Source: Candidatus Zixiibacteriota bacterium
GTDB lineage: Bacteria; Zixibacteria; MSB-5A5; SM1-73
Direction: 5' to 3'
Assembly (NCBI GenBank): GCA_023127875.1
Contig: JAGMFA010000017.1
Location: 1-20,716 of the forward strand
Length of the DNA stretch: 20,716 bases
The position numbers were made by a program, and so were the translations under genes. Positions 1 to 7,806 of this stretch are shown here, one piece after another. The stretch's first letter is position 1; each line of letters opens with the position of its first letter. The notes beneath the pieces are model-generated. The model searched no databases. It was given only the letters and a program-made list of their open reading frames with translations, and was not told the origin of the DNA.

Positions 1-32
1 TACCGCATCAGTGGACGCAAACCCCTTTTTCA

Positions 33-61
33 TTGACAGTTCTACTTTCCCAATATATTAT
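33..61 (+). promoter_or_regulatory. Sigma-70 promoter of the aminotransferase gene
   Basis: TTGACA at 33-38 is a perfect -35 box. It is followed after exactly 17 bases by TATTAT at 56-61, five of six matches to the -10 consensus. Transcription would start near 68, leaving a leader of about 45 bases before the TTG start at 115. Seen directly; activity is inferred. Confidence 0.7.
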
Positions 62-114
62 TCAATTGAGGTTATTTATGTGCCGATCAATTTTATGATA
101 GAGGAAAAAAGCCT

Positions 115-1308
115 TTGGACATCGAAAGCAAAATCTCCTCCCGTTTGAGAAACCTGGAGGAATATGTATTCTTTGGTGTAGCTGAGGCCAAAAAAAAGGC
201 ATTGCTTTCCGGAAAGGACATAATTGACCTGGGTGGTGGGAATCCGGACTTACCTCCCCATCCCAAAATCGTGGAGGCGCTTAAAAAAGCGGCGGACAAT
301 CCGGAGAATCACAGGCATCCAATATATGAAGGATTGCCTGAGTTAAAGCAAGCTGTCGTCCTCTGGATGAAGAAAAGATTCGATCTTGATCTTGATCCGG
401 AATCAGAGGTTTTAATCCTGCTAGGCTCCAAGGAGGGAATTGCTCATGTAAGCTGGGCGTTTATAGACTCTGGAGATATGGCACTGATTCCTGATCCGGC
501 TTACCCGGTGTTTAAAAGAGGGGTGATCTTGGCTGGTGGGGAACCTATCCTCATGTCTCTTTTGAAGCAGAACCGGTGGCTGCCAGATTTTGAGGATATA
601 AAAAAGGAGGATTTATCCAGAGCCAAGCTTCTGTTTTTGAATTATCCCAACAACCCAACTGGGGCTTTGGCGGATAAGGGGTTCTTACAAAGAGCAGTTG
701 ATTTTGCGAAAGAAAACGAGATTATCATCTGCCAGGACATGGCTTATTCGGAGATAACATTTGACAATATTAGATCGGAAAGTACACTAAAGATCGATGG
801 AGCAAAGGAGAACTGCTTAGAGTTTTTCTCGTTCTCCAAAACATACGGGATGACCGGATGGAGATTAGGCTTTGTGGTGGGGAACAGTAAGCTAATAGAT
901 ACGCTAAGGCAGGTGGAGGTTAACGTCAACTCCGGCGCTTTTCATGTTTTGCAAAAAGCCGCCTGTATGGCGCTTTCTCTCGAAGAGAAGGACATAGATC
1001 AGGTCCGCCAGACGTATCAAGAGAGGAGAGATGTTTTAGTTGCAGGTCTGAAAGAGCTGGGTTGGGAGGTGGAAAATCCAAAAGGCGGCATATTTGTCTG
1101 GGCAAAAATTCCCTATGGATTGGATTCAAAAAAGTCCGACTTTGGATCCTGGGGAATGGCAAATTTGCTGATTGAAAAGGCAGGTATAATGACCACGCCA
1201 GGAGCGGGTTTGGGTCCCTCCGGCGAAGGATACCTACGGTTTTCGTTAATTGAGAATAAAGAGAGATTGAAAGAAGCTGTCCAGAGGATGAAATCGCTGG
1301 AGTTATAA
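115..1308 (+). CDS. Class I/II PLP-dependent aminotransferase, LL-diaminopimelate aminotransferase-like
   Basis: The 397-residue product is a fold-type I aminotransferase of normal length and complete. Visible landmarks are the NYPNNPTG loop (176-183), the Asp that contacts the PLP ring nitrogen (D208, with Y211), the Schiff-base lysine in SFSKTYGMTGWR (K242) and the C-terminal substrate-carboxylate arginine (R375 in GYLRFSL). The N-terminal run (DLGGGNPDLP, then YEGLPELK and GSKEGIAH) reads like the DapL branch. DapL moves an amino group from glutamate to tetrahydrodipicolinate in lysine and peptidoglycan synthesis. Other members of this branch act on aspartate, alanine or aromatic amino acids, so the substrate is uncertain. 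It is probably cytoplasmic. The TTG start is supported by GAGG at 101-104 and by the promoter at 33-61. No lysine-pathway gene lies nearby; the gene to the left is outside the window. Confidence 0.93.
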   Translation: MDIESKISSRLRNLEEYVFFGVAEAKKKALLSGKDIIDLGGGNPDLPPHPKIVEALKKAADNPENHRHPIYEGLPELKQAVVLWMKKRFDLDLDPESEVLILLGSKEGIAHVSWAFIDSGDMALIPDPAYPVFKRGVILAGGEPILMSLLKQNRWLPDFEDIKKEDLSRAKLLFLNYPNNPTGALADKGFLQRAVDFAKENEIIICQDMAYSEITFDNIRSESTLKIDGAKENCLEFFSFSKTYGMTGWRLGFVVGNSKLIDTLRQVEVNVNSGAFHVLQKAACMALSLEEKDIDQVRQTYQERRDVLVAGLKELGWEVENPKGGIFVWAKIPYGLDSKKSDFGSWGMANLLIEKAGIMTTPGAGLGPSGEGYLRFSLIENKERLKEAVQRMKSLEL

Positions 1309-1355
1309 AATAAATGAAAAAGTTTTTATAAGAGTTTGCTGTTGTTGCGGGGTAC

Positions 1356-1489
1356 CCTTCGACACAAGTTCTCAGAGCAAGCCCTTACCCCACAACATTC
1401 CTGGTTCGGGGTGAGGGTTCATCCTGCACTTCGTCTTGAGACTCAGTGTCGAAGGAAAGGGATTCACCCTGAAGGGCACCCCGAACCAA
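1356..1489. repeat. Intergenic element with nested inverted repeats, copy of a dispersed repeat
   Basis: CCTTCGACAC (1356-1365) is inverted at 1446-1455, and TGGTTCGGGGTG (1402-1413) is inverted perfectly at 1478-1489. Positions 1422-1460 match 12047-12085 at 38 of 39 bases. The CCTTCGACAC...GTGTCGAAGG type of word is common in dispersed, non-coding intergenic repeats of many bacteria. The rest of the 1309-1573 gap holds a short palindrome (CGCCCA TT TGGGCG, 1505-1518) and no clear promoter for the next gene. A reading frame crosses this element into the lipoprotein gene, but I do not take it as coding. Confidence 0.65.
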
Positions 1490-1573
1490 CAGCTAATTGG
1501 TAGCCGCCCATTTGGGCGAAAAAATGCGTCCCAATGGACAGTTACCGTATTGAACAATCAGGGAGGGCTTAAG

Positions 1574-2326
1574 ATGAAACATCACACAATTATGAAAATT
1601 GGGTTAGTTCTCTTTTTGTTAATTATATTTTCTCTTTCCTGCGGAGGAAAGGTTACCACCCGCACTCCTCAAGAAGAATATAAATTCACCATCAACGGGG
1701 TGGTGGTCAAAGACCTGAACTTGGGTAAGGACATTGCATATTTTGCCATTTTGCGGGATGGCAATCCCTTCGACGGAGCAGTGGCGAAGGTGGGCGCCGA
1801 TACCTTAGATAATCAGGGGAATGGCAATTACTACCTGGAGGGATCCCCGCTCTTTAGTTTCGGACAAAACGTTTCCATTAACGTCTCGTCTGCTGACGAC
1901 GATTTCAATCTGAGCACTTCCGTGTTAATGCCCGGCTCGTTCCAGATAACCGACATAAATCATCCCACGATCACCAGTGCACAGAGCGATGACGTAAGAA
2001 TAAGTTTTAGTTCATCAGCCGGTGCTTCCGGCTATTTCAAAAGCATAGTGAGACCAAACGGAAGCAATGGATATACGGCATTGATACCCGCAACTGAGAT
2101 CGGACAAACCGGGATTGATGCTGATGCCTTTTACGAAGGACTGACCTTTATAACTGGTACTTACCGGGTGTTCCTGGTTTCCTATCGAGCCAGCTTCCTG
2201 TACTACCCGGGCATGGAGCTCTATCTTCCAGCTGGACTTCCTGCAGATAACGTCTCGGGTGCAAACGGAACCATCGGCGCAGGAGTGGTTGCATCCTCAA
2301 CTTCAATAGAGGCTGTTTCAGAATAA
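1574..2326 (+). CDS. Putative lipoprotein of unknown function
   Basis: I place the start at ATG 1574, behind GGGAGG at 1561-1566. The longer frame beginning at 1436 runs through a dispersed repeat and would bury the signal peptide. The resulting 250-residue protein opens with a basic N-terminus, a hydrophobic stretch (about 10-20) and a cysteine at 23 in FSLSCGG. This is a loose lipobox, so it is probably exported and lipid-anchored. A second Met at residue 7 is an alternative start. The mature part is rich in Gly, Ser, Thr and Asn with alternating hydrophobic residues, as expected of beta-sandwich domains. I see no catalytic motif and cannot assign a family. The neighbours, an aminotransferase and a zinc-ribbon protein, do not suggest a role. 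Confidence 0.75.
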   Translation: MKHHTIMKIGLVLFLLIIFSLSCGGKVTTRTPQEEYKFTINGVVVKDLNLGKDIAYFAILRDGNPFDGAVAKVGADTLDNQGNGNYYLEGSPLFSFGQNVSINVSSADDDFNLSTSVLMPGSFQITDINHPTITSAQSDDVRISFSSSAGASGYFKSIVRPNGSNGYTALIPATEIGQTGIDADAFYEGLTFITGTYRVFLVSYRASFLYYPGMELYLPAGLPADNVSGANGTIGAGVVASSTSIEAVSE

Positions 2327-2460
2327 TAGATCACAAGTTGCTTCTAGGCGAGCTTTATTTTAGTCAAACACTGAGGATGTGAGTGTTCTTTGCATCTTTC
2401 ATCAGGGAAGAAACGTATTACCAACTGAATGAAGGGGGCAAAAGATGAGGAGAGAATAAC

Positions 2461-2796
2461 ATGTCGTATTGTCCCAATTGCCGGTTTGAATACAAAGAGG
2501 ATGTAAAGAGATGCCCGGATTGTGGTGCTCCTTTGGTCGATAAACTGCCGGAGGAGAAACCTCCTGAAAGCCCGAATTTTGTCCCCTTGAGAAATCTGCC
2601 CTCACGTATGTACGCCCAGATGCTGAAGGAGGCATTGGAAAATGAAGGAATAGCTTCCATGATAAAGGGGGATGAAGGTATCCCTCTCAGGACGACAACC
2701 ATCCACATCCCTGTTTCGAAGATAACCATCTGGGTCCCGGAAAGGGACCTAAAAAGGGCCGAAGAGATAGCAGACCAGATGCTGGATCATATCTGA
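2461..2796 (+). CDS. Zinc-ribbon plus DUF2007-type putative signal-transducing protein
   Basis: The 111-residue protein has an N-terminal zinc ribbon with two CxxC knuckles (C4/C7 and C18/C21, in CPNC and CPDC). A proline-rich linker follows (about 28-38). The C-terminal part (about 42-108) has the look of DUF2007: an N-terminal helix (MYAQMLKEALENEGI) that selects a target, a strand ending in ITIWVPE and a closing helix (LKRAEEIADQML). Such proteins are small, soluble and of unknown function; they are usually described only as putative signal-transducing. The ATG is preceded by GAGGAGAG, a strong RBS. Gaps on both sides suggest a single-gene unit. The family call is confident; the biological role is unknown. 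Confidence 0.85.
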   Translation: MSYCPNCRFEYKEDVKRCPDCGAPLVDKLPEEKPPESPNFVPLRNLPSRMYAQMLKEALENEGIASMIKGDEGIPLRTTTIHIPVSKITIWVPERDLKRAEEIADQMLDHI

Positions 2797-2959
2797 TCAT
2801 AACATATACGACCAGTCTGAGAACTGCAAGTCAAACGACTCAAGTTAGGTTTTAAACTGGCGAACCAAAACACTAAAGCACACCTTTAATCATCAAAAAA
2901 TAGTAATTTTCACCTTTAAGATGTCGATAAATTGAAAGAACTCCGTCCAGGGGGCAAGT

Positions 2960-4738
2960 ATGCCCGAATTTGATTTTGAAACCCAATTTGAAGAGCTTAA
3001 TTTAGTTGAGCTTGAATCAGTCAAGAGACTTGTTCAACTTTTGAGCAATGCTCTAAAGAGCCTGTTAATTTATCCAACCAACAATCCTATCCCCAAGGAA
3101 TTCAAGAGAAAGCTCCACCTGAGCTTAAGCGAATTTTTGAATTCCTACGATGAATTGAAGTTAGAGATTTCCCCTTCCCAACTTCTGTATGAAGGAAAAG
3201 TAGTGTATGAAGATGGAGAAAAAGAGGAGGGGCTGGCTTATGTTCTTCACAAAGATGGGATCAGAGAGCTTGCCTTTTTAAAGGGACTGGAACCGGGAGA
3301 GGTTGAGGATTTGGTTGAGGTGATGGAGACATGCTTTAAATCCACGGATTTAGAAGAAGACCTGGTGACCATGTTGTGGGAGAAGGATTTCAATCACATC
3401 AAATATCTAGTGGTGGATGATCTATTGGATGTGGATGTTCCTTCAGCTGAGGACATCCCGGATGATTGGGATTTCAATCGACTCTTCTACTCAGAGATAG
3501 CCCTCACCGAACAAGACGCCTATACTGATGGGGCAGATCGCCAGGATTTGACCTATCAATACAGACAGGAGCAAACCAAAGAGCTTTTAAAGAAACTCAA
3601 GGAATTCTCACCCGAAGAGATCGAAAGCATCCAACAGCTTCTGGAAATGGATAATCGGTACAGGTCTTTGGATGAGTTTCTCGACATACTAACTGAGATC
3701 TTAATCACCGAGCAAGATTTTTCTGAGTTCAGCCAGATGATGGAGACGTTAGAGAAGATTTTAGGCACACTTATCAACATGGCTGATTTCTGCTCTGCAG
3801 CAAAGATCGTTTGGAGGCTGAAGAAATTTGAGGCGATGACGCAAAACTCCTCCGAACAAATAGACTCTCTTAAAAAGAGTAAGGCGGAAAGAACAAGAAG
3901 GGTGGTGGATGGGGCAGGAGAGGAGGAGAACATCAGGAGGGTCTCTCAGATTTTGAATGAAAAAGAGATCATCGATTTCTCTTCTGTTAAAGAATACCTC
4001 TTCTCTCTGAACTGGAACTCTATTTCTCCCATCATTCATATGCTTGGAGACCTTAAACACTTCCCGGCTCGCAGGATGGTGTGTGAAGTGTTGACGGAGA
4101 AAGGGAAAGATCATCTGGAGCTTCTGGAAGAGGGCATATCCGACCGGCGTTGGTATGTGGTGCGAAATGTGGTTTCTGTGCTGGGAACAATTGGTTCTGT
4201 GAAAGGAGTGAAATTTTTAAAGCTGGTTATCCATCACCCGGATCTGAGGGTGAGAAGGGAGGTTGTCACCTCGCTTTTCAAAATCCCCGGATCCGAAGCG
4301 GGATCCCTGCTGGTCTCATCCCTACAAGACGAGGACATGAGGATTCGTATCTTAGCTTCTCGTGGGCTGGCACAGAGAAAGGAGAAGGAAGCTTTGCCCG
4401 CGTTGATGACCATCTTGCAAGATGGTGAGTTTAAAGATAAATCTCCGGAAGAGAAAAAACACATGCTGGAATCCTTCGCTACCATCGCCGAAAGCGAGGC
4501 TGTCCCGTTTTTGGTGAAGATGGTTAATAAACGAAGCTGGCGGACAAGAGATAAACATAATGAAATCCGCATATTCGCCATCGGGGCTTTAAGTACACTC
4601 GACACTCCTGAGGCGAAGGAAGCCTTACTTCAACTCAGCAAAAAGAGAAATAAAGCTATCCGGCAAGCCTGCCAGCATGCCTTGCATCGACTCGACTATC
4701 GCCGGCTAAGGAGAGGTGAACCAACTAAAATCACCTGA
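2960..4738 (+). CDS. HEAT-repeat protein with an N-terminal domain resembling that of the adjacent HD-GYP protein
   Basis: This is a 592-residue soluble protein with no signal peptide or membrane segment. Residues about 25-125 form a compact alpha/beta-looking domain (YPTNNPIP, then LLYEGKVVYEDG, then LEPGEVEDLVEVM). Residues 200-330 are acidic and helical, possibly coiled coil. Residues about 355-580 consist of HEAT-like helical repeats, with units such as RRWYVVRNVVSVLGTIG and DMRIRILASRGLAQ. HEAT solenoids bind other proteins, so a scaffold or partner-docking role is likely. ATG 2960 has AGGGGG at 2949-2954. The HD-GYP gene starts 29 bases after the stop, which implies co-transcription. 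No enzyme motif is visible. The function is not known; a role in cyclic-di-GMP signalling is inferred only from the neighbour. Confidence 0.85.
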   Translation: MPEFDFETQFEELNLVELESVKRLVQLLSNALKSLLIYPTNNPIPKEFKRKLHLSLSEFLNSYDELKLEISPSQLLYEGKVVYEDGEKEEGLAYVLHKDGIRELAFLKGLEPGEVEDLVEVMETCFKSTDLEEDLVTMLWEKDFNHIKYLVVDDLLDVDVPSAEDIPDDWDFNRLFYSEIALTEQDAYTDGADRQDLTYQYRQEQTKELLKKLKEFSPEEIESIQQLLEMDNRYRSLDEFLDILTEILITEQDFSEFSQMMETLEKILGTLINMADFCSAAKIVWRLKKFEAMTQNSSEQIDSLKKSKAERTRRVVDGAGEEENIRRVSQILNEKEIIDFSSVKEYLFSLNWNSISPIIHMLGDLKHFPARRMVCEVLTEKGKDHLELLEEGISDRRWYVVRNVVSVLGTIGSVKGVKFLKLVIHHPDLRVRREVVTSLFKIPGSEAGSLLVSSLQDEDMRIRILASRGLAQRKEKEALPALMTILQDGEFKDKSPEEKKHMLESFATIAESEAVPFLVKMVNKRSWRTRDKHNEIRIFAIGALSTLDTPEAKEALLQLSKKRNKAIRQACQHALHRLDYRRLRRGEPTKIT

Positions 4739-4767
4739 TCTTAGAATTTTCTTACAAAGGGGATAAT

Positions 4768-6234
4768 TTGATCTCAGAAAGCCCAGCCAAGACAAAAGAG
4801 AAAAATGTGACCAAGGTGCAAAAGCTCTATCTTCTGGAGCAGGGGAAGAATCTGGTTTATCAACTCTATGTCTCCATCCGCACCGCCCAGTTGTATGATA
4901 GATCAAATTCGGTCTATATGAGGCAGGGCGAAAAGCTATTGGGGCTGATCAAAGCCCTACTGGAAAAGGAACAGGATATCTTTTTGAAATCGAAAGAGGG
5001 GTATCTGTTTTTGAATGAAACCAGATTGAAATTTTCCTTCGATGGATATGTCTCCAGCAAGTTCATCATGGAGACCTTCAGGAAACTACAATATGAGAGC
5101 CTGATTATCAACTCACCATTGACTCCGGAGGAGCTGGATGAATTTGTGTTCATTATGGCGCATGTGGATACAGAATGTGAGAATCCCTTCGAGAGCTTGC
5201 AGACGAGGGTCCATTCCTCAAACATTCAGCACATCAGGATAGAAAAATTTGCCTCGGAATGGGATGTGGGAGACCAGTCTCTGCCGGAGAATCAGAAAAA
5301 ACTGGCTAAGAAGAGGTTCTTTAAAACGCTTTCGGTGGCTCAGGAGACGATGGAGACGGCAAAAGCCGGACGAAGTATCAACACAGTCAAAAGCAAGAGG
5401 GCAATTCAGTTTTTAATAGATCAACTCATCAAGGAAGAGGGTAATTTGATGAGCTTGACTGCCATCAAAAACTTTGATGAATATACTTTCGCTCACTCGG
5501 TTAATGTTTGTATTCTCTCGGTTTCATTGGGGGCCAGGCTGGGGCTTTCCAAAAGAAAATTAAGCGAGCTGGGCTTCGCCGCCTTATTCCATGATGTGGG
5601 TAAGGTAAAGCTACCCTTAGAGATTCTTAACAAGCCGGACGAGCTAAGTGAAAAGGAATGGGAGGAGGTCAAAAAACACCCGGTGTTTGGCGTAAAGACC
5701 CTTCTTTCCAAACGCAGTCTGGATAGATTCTCCACCCGGGCCATGGTGGTGGCTTTTGAACATCATCTGAAGATGGATCTTTCCGGCTATCCTCGGTTGA
5801 GCTTCAAAAAGGATATTAATTTATACACCCGTATCGTGACCATCGCTGATGTATATGACTCCATGACCTCAGGTCGGGTATATGCGAAGAAGCCATTGAC
5901 CCCGGAGGAGGCTTTAAGGAAGATGCTGGAGAACGAGGGGAAGGCTTTCGATCCGGTGCTTTTAAAGGTTTTTATAAACATGCTGGGCATCTATCCGGCT
6001 GGTTCGGTGGTCATTTTAGATACCGGAGAGGTGGGAGTGGTGATGAAAGCCAATCCCACCGAGCTTTCCCGACCGGAGGTGACAATCATCGCGGATAAGA
6101 CCGGCAAAAAGGACAAAATAGAAACTGTGGACTTAACTAAAATCGATGAGAAGACGGGAAAGCATAAAAGAACTATCTTGAAGACCATTGCTCCCCGCCA
6201 GTACAAATTGGACATCGCCAGATACATTTATTGA
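4768..6234 (+). CDS. HD-GYP domain protein, probable cyclic-di-GMP phosphodiesterase
   Basis: The product has 488 residues and should be cytosolic. An N-terminal domain (about 25-135) resembles that of the preceding HEAT protein; the HD-GYP domain spans about 205-405. Metal and catalytic residues are present: H243 in FAHSVNV, HDVGK (H275, D276, K279), H304 in KKHP, HH at 332-333, GYP at 340-342 and D361 in ADVYDSMTSGR. HD-GYP proteins usually hydrolyse cyclic di-GMP, some cGAMP. The usual HHExxDGxGYP reads HHLKMDLSGYP here, so Glu and the first Gly are replaced. After the catalytic domain comes a beta-rich extension (about 408-488) with VVILDTGEVGVVMKANP, seen in other HD-GYP proteins. The TTG start has AAAGGGGA at 4756-4763. 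It has no receiver domain; regulation probably comes through the N-terminal domain or the HEAT partner. Confidence 0.93.
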   Translation: MISESPAKTKEKNVTKVQKLYLLEQGKNLVYQLYVSIRTAQLYDRSNSVYMRQGEKLLGLIKALLEKEQDIFLKSKEGYLFLNETRLKFSFDGYVSSKFIMETFRKLQYESLIINSPLTPEELDEFVFIMAHVDTECENPFESLQTRVHSSNIQHIRIEKFASEWDVGDQSLPENQKKLAKKRFFKTLSVAQETMETAKAGRSINTVKSKRAIQFLIDQLIKEEGNLMSLTAIKNFDEYTFAHSVNVCILSVSLGARLGLSKRKLSELGFAALFHDVGKVKLPLEILNKPDELSEKEWEEVKKHPVFGVKTLLSKRSLDRFSTRAMVVAFEHHLKMDLSGYPRLSFKKDINLYTRIVTIADVYDSMTSGRVYAKKPLTPEEALRKMLENEGKAFDPVLLKVFINMLGIYPAGSVVILDTGEVGVVMKANPTELSRPEVTIIADKTGKKDKIETVDLTKIDEKTGKHKRTILKTIAPRQYKLDIARYIY

Positions 6235-6300
6235 GATTTGAGAGCTGAGAATTGAGACTGAGACTTGAGACTGAGATTTGAGATGGGAGAGTTGAGATTG
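6231..6300. repeat. Degenerate short tandem repeat, about 7-base unit related to TTGAGAC
   Basis: About 70 bases are built from variants of TTGAGA and CTGAGA (for instance TTGAGACTGAGAC and TTGAGATTTGAGA). The array begins at the last codons of the HD-GYP gene, whose TGA stop at 6232-6234 is part of the first unit. It ends ten bases before the 3' end of the convergent DUF5683 gene. It is strongly purine-biased on the plus strand. Confidence 0.75.
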
Positions 6301-6310
6301 ATAGGTCTTC

Positions 6311-6850
6311 TTAAAGCTGGATGGAAAACACGATCTTTATGTTGTTCCCACCATTGGCTTCCGGTATCAGACTAATGGAGAAGTCTCTTACTTCCTCTCG
6401 ATCGAAATTGAATAGATGTGCATCCACGTAAGCATCGAACATGCTCAAAAAGACGATTCCGGCGGTGATCCATAAAAATAGATTCCTTCTATCCTCATAG
6501 AACTGAAACTGTTCAAATTCCCAGTATCGGTCCGGATAATCGGGATTCTGGAAATTCTTCTTATGCTTATTCATCCGGCTCCATTCGATGGAGGCTAAGG
6601 TGATGAAGGTTGTCTCCGCCCCGAACACCACCACTCCTTTAAGATATTTTCGATTGTAAAACTGCCCCCATCCCGGAAAGACCACCGATCGTAAAAGCGC
6701 TCCCATGGGGGATTTTTTCTCTAACAAAGTATCTGGCTGTGAAACCTTTGTTATGGTCGAATCCTCTCGTGTCCGCCCAAGACTTTGAGTTTCAAGAACG
6801 AATACGAACAGGCACAAAGCTAAAGACAAAAAAATAAAATACTTCTTCAT
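6311..6850 (-). CDS. DUF5683 family membrane protein
   Basis: The 179-residue product starts with MKK and a hydrophobic signal or anchor segment (about 4-20). A short polar linker leads to the DUF5683 signature SPMGALLRSVVFPGWGQFYN (47-66), and then KGVVVFGAETTFITLAS. A second hydrophobic helix lies at about 125-145 (LFLWITAGIVFLSMFDAYVD). The PGWGQxYN motif and the closing FDAYVDAHLF are typical of small membrane proteins common in Bacteroidetes and relatives; no function is established. The start at 6850 has AAAGGGA directly against the ATG, so initiation spacing is unusually tight. The gene converges with the HD-GYP gene across the short tandem repeat and diverges from folB. Confidence 0.82.
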   Translation of the reverse strand: MKKYFIFLSLALCLFVFVLETQSLGRTREDSTITKVSQPDTLLEKKSPMGALLRSVVFPGWGQFYNRKYLKGVVVFGAETTFITLASIEWSRMNKHKKNFQNPDYPDRYWEFEQFQFYEDRRNLFLWITAGIVFLSMFDAYVDAHLFNFDREEVRDFSISLIPEANGGNNIKIVFSIQL

Positions 6851-7302
6851 TCCCTTTAAATCTTCAAAGAATCAAAAGTTTCCTTTATCAAAACATCGAA
6901 CAAGATAAAAGCCGACCTAACAAAACACAAGAATTTTCTTGACTTTCAAAATTCCGCAGACCTATATTAATATTGAAGCGCAAAATGGAACCATGAGCTT
7001 GTCTGCCATTATGAGAACTTGTGCTCTTGCTGGACATTTTCATCCAGCAGGCGGGGCGGCGAATGATAATCCGCCCAGACGCCCACCCCCAGACGAGTCC
7101 GTCCGGGCGTATGGGTGGGGGCGAGCGTCCGCCCGAAGGATCTGCAGGACCGTCCGCTGGGGTAGGAATAGGTTGATTTTCTCAAGTCGACACATCTTTG
7201 TCAAACCCATTTCTATTTGAGAAACAGTTCGACAAAGTTCCGATGCAACCAAAGTTTTTTTTCACCAGTTCATAAAACCTTAATCTGTTAAACTTGGTTA
7301 AT
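6851..7302. other. Divergent intergenic region with a GC-rich structured island
   Basis: These 452 bases separate the DUF5683 gene from folB. The flanks are AT-rich and the centre (7028-7155) is strikingly GC-rich. Three inverted repeats are visible. TGCTGGA (7028-7034) pairs with TCCAGCA (7043-7049). GGGCGG (7054-7059) pairs with CCGCCC (7071-7076). The run 7078-7091 pairs with 7116-7129 at 12 of 14 positions. A reading frame crosses it, but its composition and lack of an RBS argue against coding. It could be a structured leader or a dispersed repeat; I do not recognise a known RNA family. Confidence 0.5.
6939..6968 (+). promoter_or_regulatory. Candidate sigma-70 promoter for the folB-panB cluster
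   Basis: TTGACT (6939-6944, five of six) is followed after 18 bases by TATATT (6963-6968, five of six). It points towards folB, about 330 bases downstream, so the transcript would begin with a long leader that includes the GC-rich hairpins. No closer promoter is obvious. Confidence 0.45.
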
Positions 7303-7677
7303 ATGGGCGTGATCAGATTACATAACATGACCTTCTACGGATATCATGGGATCTCTGCGGCAGAGAGGCAGACCGGAAGAAGATTCGAGGTGGATGTGGA
7401 ACTGATGGTAGATATGGACAAACCCGCCAGAAGCGATAAATTGAAAGATACCGTAAACTATACCGAAGTCTATCGCACCGTGGAGGAGCTGGTGGCACAA
7501 AATAGATTTGCGCTTTTGGAGACGATTGGAGTAAGGCTGGCAAATCAAATTCTAAAAAAGTTCAAGCCTAAAGAGGTGATAATACGAGTAAGAAAAAAGA
7601 TTCCTCCGGTCCCGGGAAATTTGGATCATATCGAGGTGGAGGTCAAACGTAAACGCAAGAGCATGAAGCCTAAGTAG
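7303..7677 (+). CDS. folB: Dihydroneopterin aldolase
   Basis: FolB cleaves 7,8-dihydroneopterin to 6-hydroxymethyl-7,8-dihydropterin and glycolaldehyde, supplying the substrate of FolK in folate synthesis. The 124-residue protein has the family layout: IRLHNMTFYGYHG at the start, the active-site glutamate in AAERQTG, the tyrosine in VNYTEVY and the lysine-containing segment RKKIPPVPGNLDHIEVEV near the end. Length is standard and nothing is missing. I chose ATG 7303 because family members begin within a few residues of IRLxNM. A TTG at 7294 would add three residues. Neither start has a clear RBS. FolK follows after about 130 bases, then a deoxynucleoside kinase and panB on the same strand. Confidence 0.93.
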   Translation: MGVIRLHNMTFYGYHGISAAERQTGRRFEVDVELMVDMDKPARSDKLKDTVNYTEVYRTVEELVAQNRFALLETIGVRLANQILKKFKPKEVIIRVRKKIPPVPGNLDHIEVEVKRKRKSMKPK

Positions 7678-7727
7678 GTAAGGTCTTGCCAGAGAATTTA
7701 AAATCTTGCCTGACATCAGGTTGCTTA

Positions 7728-7760
7728 CAGTTCGCTGTGAACTGTTCACTGTGAACTGTT
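7728..7760. repeat. Short direct and inverted repeat between folB and folK
   Basis: CTGTGAACTGTT occurs twice in tandem (7735-7746 and 7749-7760). ACAGTTC (7728-7734) and GAACTGT (7739-7745) form a small hairpin. There is no T-run after it, so a terminator is unlikely. It sits 47 bases upstream of the folK start. Confidence 0.55.
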
Positions 7761-7806
7761 AACCTAATAATAACCCAAATGTGTCAAATAAAGTTTGAGG
7801 TTCGCT

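Noticed and set aside
1505..1526. Hairpin CGCCCA TT TGGGCG followed by A-run as a terminator
   Set aside because: The run is A on the plus strand, and no minus-strand gene ends here with the hairpin before a T-run.
1436..1573. N-terminal extension of the putative lipoprotein
   Set aside because: It lies in a dispersed repeat and would place the signal peptide 47 residues into the protein.
6939..7220. 93-codon frame between the DUF5683 gene and folB
   Set aside because: No RBS, overlaps promoter-like sequence and GC-rich inverted repeats, and its composition is Arg/Pro-rich from the hairpins rather than protein-like.
7728..7760. Repeats after folB as a terminator or CRISPR-like array
   Set aside because: Only two 12-base units with a 2-base gap and no T-run.
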